From Bradyrhizobium sp. 139 (lineage in GTDB: Bacteria > Pseudomonadota > Alphaproteobacteria > Rhizobiales > Xanthobacteraceae): a stretch of 64,000 nt of DNA. The translations under genes were made by a program, and so were the position numbers. Numbering within the stretch: the first letter of the stretch is position 1; each line of letters begins with the position of its first letter. Under the pieces are notes generated by a model, which had not been told where the DNA came from, made no database searches, and saw only the letters and a program-made list of their open reading frames with translations. Below, piece after piece: positions 52,542 through 61,850 of this stretch. The stretch spans positions 124,001-188,000 of the forward strand of contig NZ_JADPKS010000051.1 of the NCBI RefSeq assembly GCF_023074175.1. The letters are read 5' to 3'.

Positions 52542-54911
52542 ATGCAAGAACACACCAAATCGTCTACGCTCGAAAACGCTATCGCACTGCAAAAATATGG
52601 CGTCGGGCAGCCGGTCCGCCGCAAGGAGGACGACACGCTGGTGCGCGGCAAGGGCCGCTACACCGACGATTTCAACCTGCCCGGCCAGGCCCATGCCGTG
52701 GTCGTCCGCTCGACGCATGCCCACGGCGTCATTCGCGGCATCAACACCGACGCCGCCAGGGCGCTGCCGGGCGTGCTGGGGGTATGGACCGGAACCGACC
52801 TCGATGCCGCCGGCTATGGCCCGTTCACCTGCGGTCTGCCGCTGAAGAGCCGTGACGGCTCGCCCCTGCTCCAGACCAACCGCCAGCCGCTCGCGACCGA
52901 CAAGGTTCGCTTCGTCGGCGACCCCATCGCCTTCGTGGTGGCGGAGACGCTGGCCCAGGCGCGCGATGCGGCGGAGGCGGTCGAAGTCGACATCGACCCG
53001 CTGCCGGCCGTGACGGATCCTGAGGAAGCCGCCAAGCCGGGCGCGCCGCAACTCTACGAGCACATCCCGAACAACGTCGCGCTCGACTATCACTATGGCG
53101 ACATGGACAAGGTCAACGCCGCCTTCGCCAGCGCCGCCCATGTGACCAAACTCGACATCGAAAACACCCGCGTCGCCGTCGTCTCGATGGAACCGCGCGT
53201 GGGACTTGCCTCCTACGACAAGATGGCCGAGCGCTACACTCTGCAGGTGCCGACGCAGGGAGTGGCGGGCAACCGCGCCAACCTCGCCAAGAACCTGAAA
53301 GTGCCGAACGAGAAAGTGCGCATCCTCACCGCCAATGTCGGCGGCTCCTTCGGCATGAAGAACATCAACTATCCCGAATACATGTGCATCCTGTACGCGG
53401 CCAAGGCGCTGGGACGCCCGGTGAAGTGGCTCGACGAGCGCTCGACCAGCTTTCTCTCCGACAGCCACGGCCGCGCGCAAAAGATTCATGCCGAGCTGGC
53501 GCTCGATGCCGAGGGGCACTTCCTTGCGGCAAAGCTGTCCGGCTATGGCAATCTCGGTGCCTACATCACCGGCGTCGCGCCGGGGCCGCTCTCGCTCAAC
53601 ACCGGCAAGAACTTTTCCAGCGTCTATCGCACGCCGCTGATGGGCATCGACATCAAGACGGTGCTGACCAACACCACGCTGATGGGCGCCTATCGTGGCG
53701 CAGGCCGGCCCGAGGCGAACTACTACATGGAACGGCTGATCGACCGCGCTGCCGACGAGATGGGCATCAACCGGCTGGCGATGCGCAAGCGCAACTTCAT
53801 CAAGGCGAACCAGATGCCGTTCCCGGCCTCCTCCGGCGTCACCTATGATAGCGGCGACTTCCAGGCCGTGTTCAACAAGGCGCTCGACATCTCCGACCAC
53901 GAGAATTTCGCCAAGCGCAAGAAGGAGAGCAAGAAGGCGGGCAAGCTGCGCGGCATCGCGGTCGGCTCCTATCTCGAGGTCACCGCGCCGCCGAGCGCCG
54001 AGCTCGGCAAGATCGTGTTCGATGCCGATGGCAGCGTGCAGCTCATCACCGGCACGCTCGACTACGGTCAGGGCCATGCCACCCCGTTCGCGCAGGTGCT
54101 GTGCGCGCAATTAGGGGTGCCCTTCGAGAGCGTCAAGCTGGTGCAGGGCGACAGTGACATCGTCCACGCCGGCAACGGCACCGGCGGCTCGCGCTCGATC
54201 ACGGCGAGCGGCATGGCGATCGTGGAAGCCTCCAAGCTCGTCGTCGAGAAGGGCAAGCGCGCCGCCGCCCACCTGCTGGAAGCTTCCGAAGCCGACATCG
54301 AATTCGCCGAGGGCAGTTTTACGATCGCCGGCACCGACCGCAGCATCGACATCATGGAGCTCGCAAAGCGCCTGCATGACGGCAAGGTGCCGGAGGGCGT
54401 GCCTGATAGCCTCGACGTCGACCATACCAGCGAACCGGTGCCCTCGGCGTTCCCGAACGGCTGCCACGTCGCCGAGGTCGAGATCGATCCCGACACCGGC
54501 GTGGTGCAGATCGTGCGCTACAGCGCGGTCAACGATTTCGGCACGGTGATCAACCCGCTGCTGGTCGCGGGCCAGCTCCATGGCGGCGTCGTCCAGGGCA
54601 TTGGCCAGGCGCTGATGGAGCATGTCCGCTACGACGACAGCGGCCAGCCGATCACGGGCTCGCTGATGGATTACGCGCTGCCGCGCGCCGAGGACGTTCC
54701 CAACATGACGGTCGGCGATCACCCGGTGCCCGCCACAACCAATCCGCTCGGCAGCAAGGGCTGCGGCGAAGCCGGCTGCGCCGGCAGCCTGTCGACGGTG
54801 GTGAATGCGGTGGTCGATGCCCTCTCCGACTACGGCATCAAGCACATCGACATGCCGCTGACCCCGGAGCGTGTCTGGCGCGCGATCCAGGACGCGAAGG
54901 GTAAGGCATAG
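52542..54911 (+). CDS. Xanthine dehydrogenase-family molybdopterin subunit (CoxL form II-like)
   Basis: The 789-aa protein has the aldehyde oxidase/xanthine dehydrogenase large-subunit layout. VRRKEDDTLVRGKGRYTDDF is at the start, TANVGGSFGMKNINYPEYMC in the first cofactor domain, and TTLMGAYRGAGRPEANYYME carries the form II AYRGAGR active-site loop, not the AYRCSFR of true CO dehydrogenase. GSKGCGEAGCAGSL near the end contains the catalytic Glu. No CoxM or CoxS gene is adjacent, so partners must lie elsewhere. ATG 52542 fits the family start. The substrate is unknown. Confidence 0.92.
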   Translation: MQEHTKSSTLENAIALQKYGVGQPVRRKEDDTLVRGKGRYTDDFNLPGQAHAVVVRSTHAHGVIRGINTDAARALPGVLGVWTGTDLDAAGYGPFTCGLPLKSRDGSPLLQTNRQPLATDKVRFVGDPIAFVVAETLAQARDAAEAVEVDIDPLPAVTDPEEAAKPGAPQLYEHIPNNVALDYHYGDMDKVNAAFASAAHVTKLDIENTRVAVVSMEPRVGLASYDKMAERYTLQVPTQGVAGNRANLAKNLKVPNEKVRILTANVGGSFGMKNINYPEYMCILYAAKALGRPVKWLDERSTSFLSDSHGRAQKIHAELALDAEGHFLAAKLSGYGNLGAYITGVAPGPLSLNTGKNFSSVYRTPLMGIDIKTVLTNTTLMGAYRGAGRPEANYYMERLIDRAADEMGINRLAMRKRNFIKANQMPFPASSGVTYDSGDFQAVFNKALDISDHENFAKRKKESKKAGKLRGIAVGSYLEVTAPPSAELGKIVFDADGSVQLITGTLDYGQGHATPFAQVLCAQLGVPFESVKLVQGDSDIVHAGNGTGGSRSITASGMAIVEASKLVVEKGKRAAAHLLEASEADIEFAEGSFTIAGTDRSIDIMELAKRLHDGKVPEGVPDSLDVDHTSEPVPSAFPNGCHVAEVEIDPDTGVVQIVRYSAVNDFGTVINPLLVAGQLHGGVVQGIGQALMEHVRYDDSGQPITGSLMDYALPRAEDVPNMTVGDHPVPATTNPLGSKGCGEAGCAGSLSTVVNAVVDALSDYGIKHIDMPLTPERVWRAIQDAKGKA

Positions 54912-54920
54912 GGGCTGCTA

Positions 54921-55079
54921 TTCACCTCGCCCCGCTTGCGGGGAGAGGTCGAAGCCTGAGCGCAGCGAGGGCTTCGGGTGAGGGGGACTCTCCGCGAGTC
55001 GTCTGTCACCACTCTTGCGGAGACTCCCCCTCACCCGGCGCTTCGCGCCGACCTCTCCCCGCAAGCGGGGCGAGGTGAA
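54921..55079. repeat. Large inverted repeat between convergent genes
   Basis: TTCACCTCGCCCCGCTTGCG at the left and CGCAAGCGGGGCGAGGTGAA at the right are perfect complements that extend inward through GGGAGAGGTC and GACCTCTCCC. Further paired segments (GGGTGAGGGGGA and TCCCCCTCACCC) lie inside. It fills the gap between the convergent CoxL-like and MaoC-like genes, a bidirectional terminator position. A related element is at 62028-62149. Confidence 0.92.
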
Positions 55080-55083
55080 GAAA

Positions 55084-55884
55084 CTACGCCGCTGCCTGCT
55101 CGCGCGGCTGGTAGATCGCGGTGTGCTGGCAATGCGCGATCGGCGTGGTGCCGTTGGCGACGACGAGTGCATCGAGCTCGACGAAGCGGTGACCCTTCTT
55201 CTCGTAATTCGCGGCAACTTTCGCCTGCGCCGTGATCTCGTCGCCGGCACGCGCGGCCGACAACAGCTGCATGCGGCTGCCGACATGGATCCACGGGCCC
55301 AGAATGGCGTTGTCGACCAGCACGCGGTTCATGACGCGCTGGATCAGGCCGGGATGGCCAAGGCCCTCGCGCGCGAAGATCGGATCGGATTCGCGGATAT
55401 CGGCGAGATATTCGGTCGCATCCTGGTCGGCCCAGCGTCGGGGCATCGTGCCGAGCCATTTGCCTGTTACGAACGTCGCCGGGCTGATCGGCTTGCGCTC
55501 GGCCACCACAGGCACCGCGACATAGTCATTCAATGAAACCGATGGCGCAGCCGCCGGCAGCGATGCCGTCCCCGTGGCACAGAGCTCGGTGCGGCTGAAC
55601 ACCTCGATCGTGAGAAGCTCATTGTGCTCGGTCGCGTCGACATCGGCGGTCTCGCCATCATAGACCGGCTTGATGAAGCGGGCCTCGACCAGCCCGCGCG
55701 ACAGGAAATCACGGCCCCAGCGCGCCACCGGCACGTGCATCATGTAGGCGAAGACATCGACTCCCGGAACCAGCCCGCCGGAAAAGCCGAAGCGGCGCGC
55801 CACCGCGTCGTCATGCATCTTGTTTTCGGATTGCTTTGCGGTGTTGTAGGCCTCGACGCGGTAGGTTTCGAGCCGGTTCGGCAT
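55084..55884 (-). CDS. Hot-dog-fold protein, MaoC-like
   Basis: The 266-aa protein starts PNRLETYRVEAYNTAKQSEN and has VARRFGFSGGLVPGVDVFAY, a GxxxPG-V segment like the substrate pocket of MaoC-type hydratases. RGLVEARFIKPVYDGETADV and AGDEITAQAKVAANYEKKGH look like the second strands of two hot-dog units. A strong catalytic D-x4-H motif is not seen, so hydratase activity is uncertain. ATG 55884 is the natural start; the longer frame lacks likeness. Confidence 0.7.
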   Translation of the reverse strand: MPNRLETYRVEAYNTAKQSENKMHDDAVARRFGFSGGLVPGVDVFAYMMHVPVARWGRDFLSRGLVEARFIKPVYDGETADVDATEHNELLTIEVFSRTELCATGTASLPAAAPSVSLNDYVAVPVVAERKPISPATFVTGKWLGTMPRRWADQDATEYLADIRESDPIFAREGLGHPGLIQRVMNRVLVDNAILGPWIHVGSRMQLLSAARAGDEITAQAKVAANYEKKGHRFVELDALVVANGTTPIAHCQHTAIYQPREQAAA

Positions 55885-56023
55885 GGCTGGCGTTCCCAAA
55901 ATCTTGTTGTTTCGGGCCGATCGTAGGCGCTGAGGAACCGGGGTCAATCCCCTCGCGTTTGCGGCCCGAATGAGGTACCACGCGGCTGCTGCGGAAGCGC
56001 TTCGCAAGCCCCATCTACGGACA

Positions 56024-56521
56024 ATGACGAACCCTCAAAACATCACCCGCATCTATATTGACGCCGACGCCTGCCCGGTGAAGGACGAGATCTATCGCGT
56101 CGCCGGCAGGCACGGCCTGCCCGTGAGCGTGGTCGCAGGCAATTTCATCCGCGTGCCGCAGGATCCGCTGATCGAGCGGATCGCCGCGGGTGCCGGCATG
56201 GATGCCGCCGATGATTGGATCGCGGAACGCGCCGGGCCCGGCGATATCGTCATTACCTCGGATATTCCGCTCGCGAGCCGCTGCGTGAAGGCCGGCGCCG
56301 ATGTGATTGCGTCGAATGGCAAGCCGTTCACCGAGGAATCGATCGGGATGACGCTCGCGGTCCGCAACCTGATGACCGATTTGCGCTCGGCCGGCGAAGT
56401 CACGGGCGGTCCGAAATCGTACTCGCCGCGCGACCGCTCGACGTTTCTGTCGACGCTCGACCAGACCATCCGCCGCATCCAGCGCCGCCGCGCCGACCAG
56501 GCCGCAACAAGACAGGATTGA
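56024..56521 (+). CDS. YaiI/YqxD (DUF188) family protein
   Basis: The 165-aa protein matches DUF188: [20 protein letters not shown] at the start, [53 protein letters not shown] and [20 protein letters not shown]. The DADACPV acidic-cysteine motif suggests a PIN/NYN-like fold that may bind metal, but no activity is established. ATG 56024 fits. The gene ends 8 bp before an ABC-F gene. Confidence 0.92.
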   Translation: MTNPQNITRIYIDADACPVKDEIYRVAGRHGLPVSVVAGNFIRVPQDPLIERIAAGAGMDAADDWIAERAGPGDIVITSDIPLASRCVKAGADVIASNGKPFTEESIGMTLAVRNLMTDLRSAGEVTGGPKSYSPRDRSTFLSTLDQTIRRIQRRRADQAATRQD

Positions 56522-56529
56522 GACACCGC

Positions 56530-58335
56530 ATGGCGCCACCGCTGATTCAACTGCGCGATATCAAGCTGACCTTTGGCGGCACGCCGCTCCTGGCTGGCGT
56601 CGAACTGTCGGTTTCGACCGGCGAGCGCGTCTGCCTGATCGGCCGCAACGGTTCCGGCAAATCGACGCTGCTCAAAATCGCCGCCGGCCTGGTCGAACCG
56701 GATGGCGGCAGCCGTTTCGTGCAGCCCGGCGCCACCATCCGCTACCTGCCGCAAGAGCCGGATTTTTCCGGTTTCTCCACCACGCTGGCCTACGTCGAGG
56801 CCGGCCTCAATGCCGGCGATGACCACTATCAGGCACGCTATTTGGTCGAGCAGCTCGGGCTCAGCGGCGAAGAAGATCCGGCGCAAGTCTCCGGCGGCGA
56901 AGCGCGCCGCGCCGCGCTGGCGCGCGTGCTGGCGCCCTCGCCCGATATCCTGCTACTGGACGAGCCGACCAACCATCTGGATCTTCCGACCATCGAATGG
57001 CTGGAAGGCGAACTGGAGAGCCGCCGCTGCGCGCTGGTGATCATCAGCCATGATCGGCGCTTCCTGTCCAACCTGTCGCGCAGCACCGCCTGGCTCGACC
57101 GCGGCCAGATCCGGCAGATCGACCGCGGCTTCAGTGCCTTCGAGGCCTGGCGCGACGAGGTACTTGCGGAGGAAGAGCGCGACCAGCACAAGCTCGACCG
57201 CAAGATCGTCAACGAGGAGCACTGGTTGCGCTACGGCGTCTCGGGCCGCCGCAAGCGCAACGTCAAGCGGCTCGGCAATCTGCACGCGCTGCGCGACCAG
57301 CGCCGCACCTATCGCGGCGCGACGGGCAACGCCAACCTCGCAGCCGCCGAAGCCGACAAGTCCGGCAAGCTCGTCATTGAGGCCAAGAATATCAGCCGGT
57401 CCTATGGCGAGCGGAAGATCGTCGACGGCTTCTCGATCCGCGTCCAGCGCGGCGACCGCATCGGCATCGTCGGCCCGAACGGCGCCGGCAAGACTACGCT
57501 GATCGAGATGCTGACCGGCGGCAGCGCACCGGACAGCGGCAGCATCCGTCTCGGTGCCAACATCGAGATGGCGACGCTCGACCAACATCGCGAAAGTCTC
57601 GATCCCAAATCGACGTTGGCCGAGGCGCTGACCGGCGGCCGCGGCGACCATGTCATGGTCGGCGGCAAGCCGAAGCACGTCGTCAGCTACATGAAGGACT
57701 TCCTGTTCGCCCAGGAACAGATGCGCACGCCGCTGGAGGTGCTGTCGGGCGGCGAGCGCGGCCGGCTGATGCTGGCACGCGCGCTGGCAAAGCCCTCCAA
57801 CCTCCTGGTGCTGGACGAGCCGACCAACGACCTCGACCTCGAGACCCTCGACGTCCTCGAGGAAATGCTCGGCGACTACGAGGGCACCGTGATTCTGATC
57901 AGCCATGATCGCGATTTTCTCGACCGCGTGGTGACGTCGGTGATCGTGCCCGAGGGCAACGGACGCTGGCTCGAATATGCCGGCGGCTACACCGACATGC
58001 TGGCCCAGCGCGGCGCCGACGTGAAGCGCGCGACGGCGAAGGCGACCGAAGAGAAGAGAGAGCAGCGGTCAGTCGCGCCTTCCGGCGTCGCGAAACGACG
58101 GTTGACCTTCAACGAGCAACACGCGCTGGAGACGCTGCCCAAAAGCATCGCCAAGCTGCAGGCCGAGATCGCCAAGCAGCAGCGCTTCCTTGACGACCCC
58201 GATCTCTTCCGCAAGGATCGCAAGCGCTTCGATCAGGCCTCTGACGCTCTGACGAAGGCGCAAAAGGAACTGGCCGAGGCCGAGGACAAATGGCTGGAGC
58301 TCGAAGTGCGGCGCGAAGAGATTGAACAGGCCTAG
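56530..58335 (+). CDS. ABC-F family ATPase (Uup-like)
   Basis: The 601-aa protein has two ABC domains in tandem and no membrane part. The first has Walker A GRNGSGKST, signature VSGGEARRAALARVL and Walker B ILLLDEPTNHLD. The second has GPNGAGKTT, LSGGERGRLMLARAL and LLVLDEPTNDLD. A linker of about 70 residues rich in charge lies between, and a C-terminal coiled coil (KLQAEIAKQQRF; KELAEAEDKWLELEV) marks the Uup type. ABC-F proteins act on the ribosome; Uup also binds branched DNA. ATG 56530 follows the YaiI gene and may be cotranscribed. Confidence 0.95.
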   Translation: MAPPLIQLRDIKLTFGGTPLLAGVELSVSTGERVCLIGRNGSGKSTLLKIAAGLVEPDGGSRFVQPGATIRYLPQEPDFSGFSTTLAYVEAGLNAGDDHYQARYLVEQLGLSGEEDPAQVSGGEARRAALARVLAPSPDILLLDEPTNHLDLPTIEWLEGELESRRCALVIISHDRRFLSNLSRSTAWLDRGQIRQIDRGFSAFEAWRDEVLAEEERDQHKLDRKIVNEEHWLRYGVSGRRKRNVKRLGNLHALRDQRRTYRGATGNANLAAAEADKSGKLVIEAKNISRSYGERKIVDGFSIRVQRGDRIGIVGPNGAGKTTLIEMLTGGSAPDSGSIRLGANIEMATLDQHRESLDPKSTLAEALTGGRGDHVMVGGKPKHVVSYMKDFLFAQEQMRTPLEVLSGGERGRLMLARALAKPSNLLVLDEPTNDLDLETLDVLEEMLGDYEGTVILISHDRDFLDRVVTSVIVPEGNGRWLEYAGGYTDMLAQRGADVKRATAKATEEKREQRSVAPSGVAKRRLTFNEQHALETLPKSIAKLQAEIAKQQRFLDDPDLFRKDRKRFDQASDALTKAQKELAEAEDKWLELEVRREEIEQA

Positions 58336-58338
58336 CGT

Positions 58339-58379
58339 GCATTCCGCAAAAGTGGGCCCCGCTTTTGCGAACAGAATGC
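58339..58379. repeat. Short palindrome with CAAAAG arms
   Basis: GCATTC and GAATGC form the outer pair, GCAAAAG and CTTTTGC the inner pair, with TGGGCCCC at the centre. It is a compact interspersed palindrome of a kind frequent in rhizobial genomes. It lies between the ABC-F stop and the aldolase-like start and might attenuate read-through. Confidence 0.78.
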
Positions 58380-58399
58380 GCGCCAACTCAGAGACTACC

Positions 58400-59479
58400 A
58401 TGACAACTCCCCTCGCCGCCAAAATCGCCCGCGAATACGGCACGCCCTGCGCCGTCATCGACATGGACAAGGTCGAGCGCAACATCGCGCGGATCCAGAA
58501 GGCCTGCGACGACGCCGGTGTCGCCAGCCGTCCGCACATCAAGACGCACAAGAACCCGACCATCGCCAAGATGCAGGTTGCGGCCGGTGCGAAGGGCATC
58601 ACCTGCCAGAAACTCGGCGAGGCCGAGATCATGGCCAATGCCGGCATCGACGACATCCTGATCAGCTACAATTTGCTCGGCGAAGAGAAGATGGCGCGGC
58701 TCGGCGCGCTTCAGGCGAAGGCCAACATGACGGTCGCCGCGGACAATTCGACCGTCGTTGCCGGCCTGCCCAAGGCTGCCGCGGCCTCTAGCCGTCCGCT
58801 GTCGGTCGTGGTCGAATGCGACACGGGACGCAAGCGCGCCGGCGTCGAGACGCCCGCTGAAGCCATCGCGCTGGCGCAGGAGATTGCTGCATCCAAAGGA
58901 CTGCAATTCGCCGGCTTCATGATGTATCCGACCGAGACCGGCTGGGCGGATGCGCAAAAGTTCTACGACGAGGCGCTGGCCGGCGTGCGCGCGCACGGTC
59001 TGGATGCAAAGATCGTTTCGACCGGCGGCACGCCGAACCTGAAGAATCTCGGCAAGCTCAAGGGCGGCACCGAACATCGCTTCGGCACCTATATCTACAA
59101 CGACCGCATGCAGGTCGCCGCCGGCGTCGCCACCTGGGACGACTGCGCGCTGCACATCTATTCGACGGTGGTGAGCCGCGCCGCGCCCGAGCGCGGCATC
59201 CTCGATGCCGGCTCCAAGACGCTGACGTCGGACACCGGCGGCCTCGACGGTCATGGCCTTATCCTGGAGCACCCCGAAGCCAGGATCGCGCGCTTCGCCG
59301 AGGAGCACGGCTTCCTCGATCTCTCCCGCAGCAACACCCGACCGAACGTCGGCGACGTGGTCCGCATCGTGCCCAATCATGTTTGCGTCGTCGTCAACAT
59401 GATGGACGAGGTGGTAATGGTGCGCGGCGAGGAGATCATCGGCACGCTACCGGTGGCGGCGCGGGGGAAGCTGAGGTAG
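58400..59479 (+). CDS. D-threonine aldolase/D-serine dehydratase-like PLP enzyme
   Basis: The 359-aa protein has an alanine racemase-type N-terminal barrel: GTPCAVIDMDKVERNIARIQ, then SRPHIKTHKNPTIAKMQVAA with the PLP lysine in HIKTHK. LSVVVECDTGRKRAGVETPA and STGGTPNL lie in the phosphate and substrate region. The C-terminal domain has VRIVPNHVCVVVNMMDEVVM, whose H and C are the metal ligands of DSD1-like enzymes. It probably cleaves or dehydrates D-3-hydroxyamino acids such as D-threonine or 3-hydroxyaspartate. Confidence 0.92.
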   Translation: MTTPLAAKIAREYGTPCAVIDMDKVERNIARIQKACDDAGVASRPHIKTHKNPTIAKMQVAAGAKGITCQKLGEAEIMANAGIDDILISYNLLGEEKMARLGALQAKANMTVAADNSTVVAGLPKAAAASSRPLSVVVECDTGRKRAGVETPAEAIALAQEIAASKGLQFAGFMMYPTETGWADAQKFYDEALAGVRAHGLDAKIVSTGGTPNLKNLGKLKGGTEHRFGTYIYNDRMQVAAGVATWDDCALHIYSTVVSRAAPERGILDAGSKTLTSDTGGLDGHGLILEHPEARIARFAEEHGFLDLSRSNTRPNVGDVVRIVPNHVCVVVNMMDEVVMVRGEEIIGTLPVAARGKLR

Positions 59480-59485
59480 GGCGCT

Positions 59486-59520
59486 GTAGGATGGGTAGAG
59501 CGAAGCGAAACCCATCCTAC
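59486..59520. repeat. Palindromic repeat, GTAGGATGGGT type, compact copy
   Basis: GTAGGATGGGT and ACCCATCCTAC are perfect complements around AGAGCGAAGCGAA. The longer version is at 15936-16020. It lies exactly between two convergent stop codons and overlaps the last bases of the flavoprotein gene. Confidence 0.88.
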
Positions 59521-60746
59521 AAGTCGAGCCACTCCAGCACGCCCCTGCCCGCCGCCGCCCCAGTCGCAAACGAGGCCTGCAACAGATAGCCGCCGGTCGG
59601 CGCCTCCCAATCCAGCATCTCGCCCGCGGCGAACACGCCCGGCAGCTTGCGGATCATGAAATCGGCATCGAGCTCGTCAAAGCAAATGCCGCCCGCACTC
59701 GATATCGCGCGCACAATCGGTGCAACGCCTGTGAGCTTGACGGCCGCGGTGTTGATGAGCTCTGCCAATCGTTCGGGCGACATTCCCGACAACGACTGCC
59801 CTGCCTGGATAGCAGCTTCCTGCAACAGCCCGATCGCGACCGGAGAAATCTGCGCGGCTTTGCGCAGGAAGTTGGAGAACGATTGCTTGCCGCGCGGCGC
59901 GGATAGGCGCTTGACGAGTTCGGCCTGGTCGATGTCGGGGCGCAAGGCGACGTGCAGGACGGCCTCGCCGTTCGCGGCGATCGCCTCGCGCAGCTCCGCC
60001 GACAATGCGTAGATCGCCCCGCCCTCGATCCCGGCCCGCGTGACGATCGCCTCGCCGCGCAAGCCGTGCGGGCCAAAGCTCAGCGCAATGCTCTTGAGCG
60101 GCTGACCCTCGAAACGCGCGCGGAAGATGTCGGACCAGGCGACGGTGAAGCCGCAATTCGCAGGTCGCAGCGCCGCGACCGCGACGCCTTTGGCGGCGAG
60201 GATTGTCGTCCAGCCACCATCGGAGCCCAGCCGCGGCCAGCTCGCGCCGCCGAGCGCCAGCACGGCAGCGTCGGCAGCGACAGCGGAAGGGCCATGGGGT
60301 GTCTGAAACACCAGCCGCCCTTCACTGTTCCAGCCGATCCAGCGATGGCGAAAGGCGAACTGCGCGCCCGCGGCATCGAGCCGGCGCAGCCAGGCACGCA
60401 GCAGCGGCGAAGCTTTGAACGCTTTCGGAAATACACGGCCGCTTGTCCCTACGAATGTCGGCTCGCCGAGCGCCTCGCTCCAGGCGCGCAGTGCGTCCGG
60501 CGGAAACGCTTCGATCGCAGCCTGCAATTTCGGCGCCGCCTCGCGGTAGCGCGCGATGAACTGCGGCAACGGCTCGCTATGGGTGAGATTGAGGCCGCCG
60601 CGACCTGCCATCAGAAACTTGCGGCCTGCGGACGGCATCGCATCGTACACGGTGACGCGGGCGCCGCCTTGCGCCAGCACTTGCGCCGCCATCAGCCCGG
60701 CGGGACCGGCGCCGATGACGGCGATGTGGGTTTCAGGTGATGTCAT
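59517..60746 (-). CDS. BaiN/RdsA-family flavoprotein (TIGR03862-type)
   Basis: The 409-aa protein opens with the FAD motif IAVIGAGPAGLMAAQVLAQG and has KFLMAGRGGLNLTHSEPLPQ, a hallmark of the HI0933/BaiN group. It continues with AAVLALGGASWPRLGSDGGW, AGGICFDELDADFMIRKLPG and VFAAGEMLDWEAPTGGYLLQ. Members reduce unsaturated or oxidised substrates at the expense of NAD(P)H; the exact reaction of this clade is unclear. The stop codon lies within the short palindrome at its 3' end. Confidence 0.93.
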   Translation of the reverse strand: MTSPETHIAVIGAGPAGLMAAQVLAQGGARVTVYDAMPSAGRKFLMAGRGGLNLTHSEPLPQFIARYREAAPKLQAAIEAFPPDALRAWSEALGEPTFVGTSGRVFPKAFKASPLLRAWLRRLDAAGAQFAFRHRWIGWNSEGRLVFQTPHGPSAVAADAAVLALGGASWPRLGSDGGWTTILAAKGVAVAALRPANCGFTVAWSDIFRARFEGQPLKSIALSFGPHGLRGEAIVTRAGIEGGAIYALSAELREAIAANGEAVLHVALRPDIDQAELVKRLSAPRGKQSFSNFLRKAAQISPVAIGLLQEAAIQAGQSLSGMSPERLAELINTAAVKLTGVAPIVRAISSAGGICFDELDADFMIRKLPGVFAAGEMLDWEAPTGGYLLQASFATGAAAGRGVLEWLDL

Positions 60747-60780
60747 GGTGGGAGTTTAGGCCGGATTCTCGCGCCAGGCT

Positions 60781-60906
60781 CGTCATTCCGGGGCGCACGT
60801 AGCGCGAGCCCGGAATCCATAGGCGGCATAGTCTGCGGCTGGATGGATTCCGGGCTCGATGCTCCGGGCCGCTCGCGCGGTCCCGTCGCATCACCCCGGA
60901 ATGACG
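60781..60906. repeat. Palindromic repeat, CGTCATTCCGGGG type, copy C
   Basis: It begins CGTCATTCCGGGGCGCAC and ends CACCCCGGAATGACG, with inner GAGCCCGGAATCCAT and ATGGATTCCGGGCTC arms shared with copy B. It extends to within 5 bp of the SDR stop at 60911 and lies upstream of the flavoprotein start. Confidence 0.9.
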
Positions 60907-60910
60907 TCGG

Positions 60911-61828
60911 TTAGAGCTTGATGCCCGCCCTTGCCGCCGCCTGCGCCACATACTTCTGCGTCTGCTCGAACGCTCCTTGCAGCGCCCTGGCCTTCGACAT
61001 GTCGCTGATCTCGGCGAAATGCGCGGCGACCGCGTCGGGCGTCCATTCGGCTTCCGGCAGGTTGATGCCCTCGCTCTCCAAAATCTTGATCACGGCGAAG
61101 GAGCCTGCACCGGCACCCATGATGGTGCGGGTCGGCGCGTCCTCGCTCAGCATGTACTCGACTGCGGGCGTGATCGCGTTCGGCTTCATCAGTTGCAGGG
61201 CCTGTGGCGGCAGCAGCTCTTCCGTCATGCGGGTCGCCGCCGTCGGCGAGATGATGTTGACGCGGATGTCGGTCTTGCGGCCCTCTTCCGCCAGCACGTT
61301 CATCAGGCCAACCATGCCCGACTTGGCCGCGCCGTAATTGGCCTGGCCAAAATTGCCATAGAGGCCGGAGGACGAGGTGGTCAGCACGATGCGGCCGTAG
61401 TTGCGGTCGCGCATGCCGGCCCAGGCCGCCTTGCAGCAATAGAAGGTGCCGACGAGATGCACGTCGAGCACCTTCTGGAAATCGGCGGCCTCCATCTTGC
61501 CGAACGACTTGTCGCGCAAGATGCCGGCATTGGCGCACATGAGGTCGACGCTGCCCCACTCCTTCGTGGCGCGATCGACCATGGCGGTGACCTGCTCGAA
61601 ATTGGAGACGTCGGCACCGTCGGCCATCGCGGTGCCGCCGGCTTTCCGGATCTCCTCGACCACGGCTTCGGCCGGCGACAGCGAGCCGCCGCTGCCGTCA
61701 CGCGCGCCGCCGAAATCGTTGACCACGACCTTGGCGCCGCGGCTGGCCAGCCCCAGCGCATGCGCCCGTCCGAGACCATTGCCTGCGCCGGTGACGATGG
61801 CGACGCGTCCGTCAAACCTGATTGCCAT
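60911..61828 (-). CDS. SDR dehydrogenase, peroxisomal MFE-2/hydroxyacyl-CoA type
   Basis: The 305-aa protein has AIVTGAGNGLGRAHALGLAS as the nucleotide motif and VVVNDFGGARDGSG, the D-FGG line typical of MFE-2-like 3-hydroxyacyl-CoA dehydrogenases, which prefer NAD. NAGILRDKSFGKM and SSSGLYGNFGQANYGAAKSG give the N-S-Y-K set. A C-terminal extension of about 60 residues follows the core. With a MaoC hydratase and an acyl-CoA ligase downstream and upstream on the same strand, it fits a fatty acid or similar acyl-CoA oxidation set. ATG 61828 is the family start. Confidence 0.92.
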   Translation of the reverse strand: MAIRFDGRVAIVTGAGNGLGRAHALGLASRGAKVVVNDFGGARDGSGGSLSPAEAVVEEIRKAGGTAMADGADVSNFEQVTAMVDRATKEWGSVDLMCANAGILRDKSFGKMEAADFQKVLDVHLVGTFYCCKAAWAGMRDRNYGRIVLTTSSSGLYGNFGQANYGAAKSGMVGLMNVLAEEGRKTDIRVNIISPTAATRMTEELLPPQALQLMKPNAITPAVEYMLSEDAPTRTIMGAGAGSFAVIKILESEGINLPEAEWTPDAVAAHFAEISDMSKARALQGAFEQTQKYVAQAAARAGIKL

Positions 61829-61850
61829 TGTGCTTCCTTTGTTTTCTCTT

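Noticed and set aside
52503..54110. Minus-strand frame of 535 codons
   Set aside because: It is the antisense of the CoxL-like subunit, which has all its family motifs.
52542..54911. True CO dehydrogenase large subunit
   Set aside because: The active-site loop is AYRGAGR, not the AYRCSFR of form I, and the medium and small subunits are absent.
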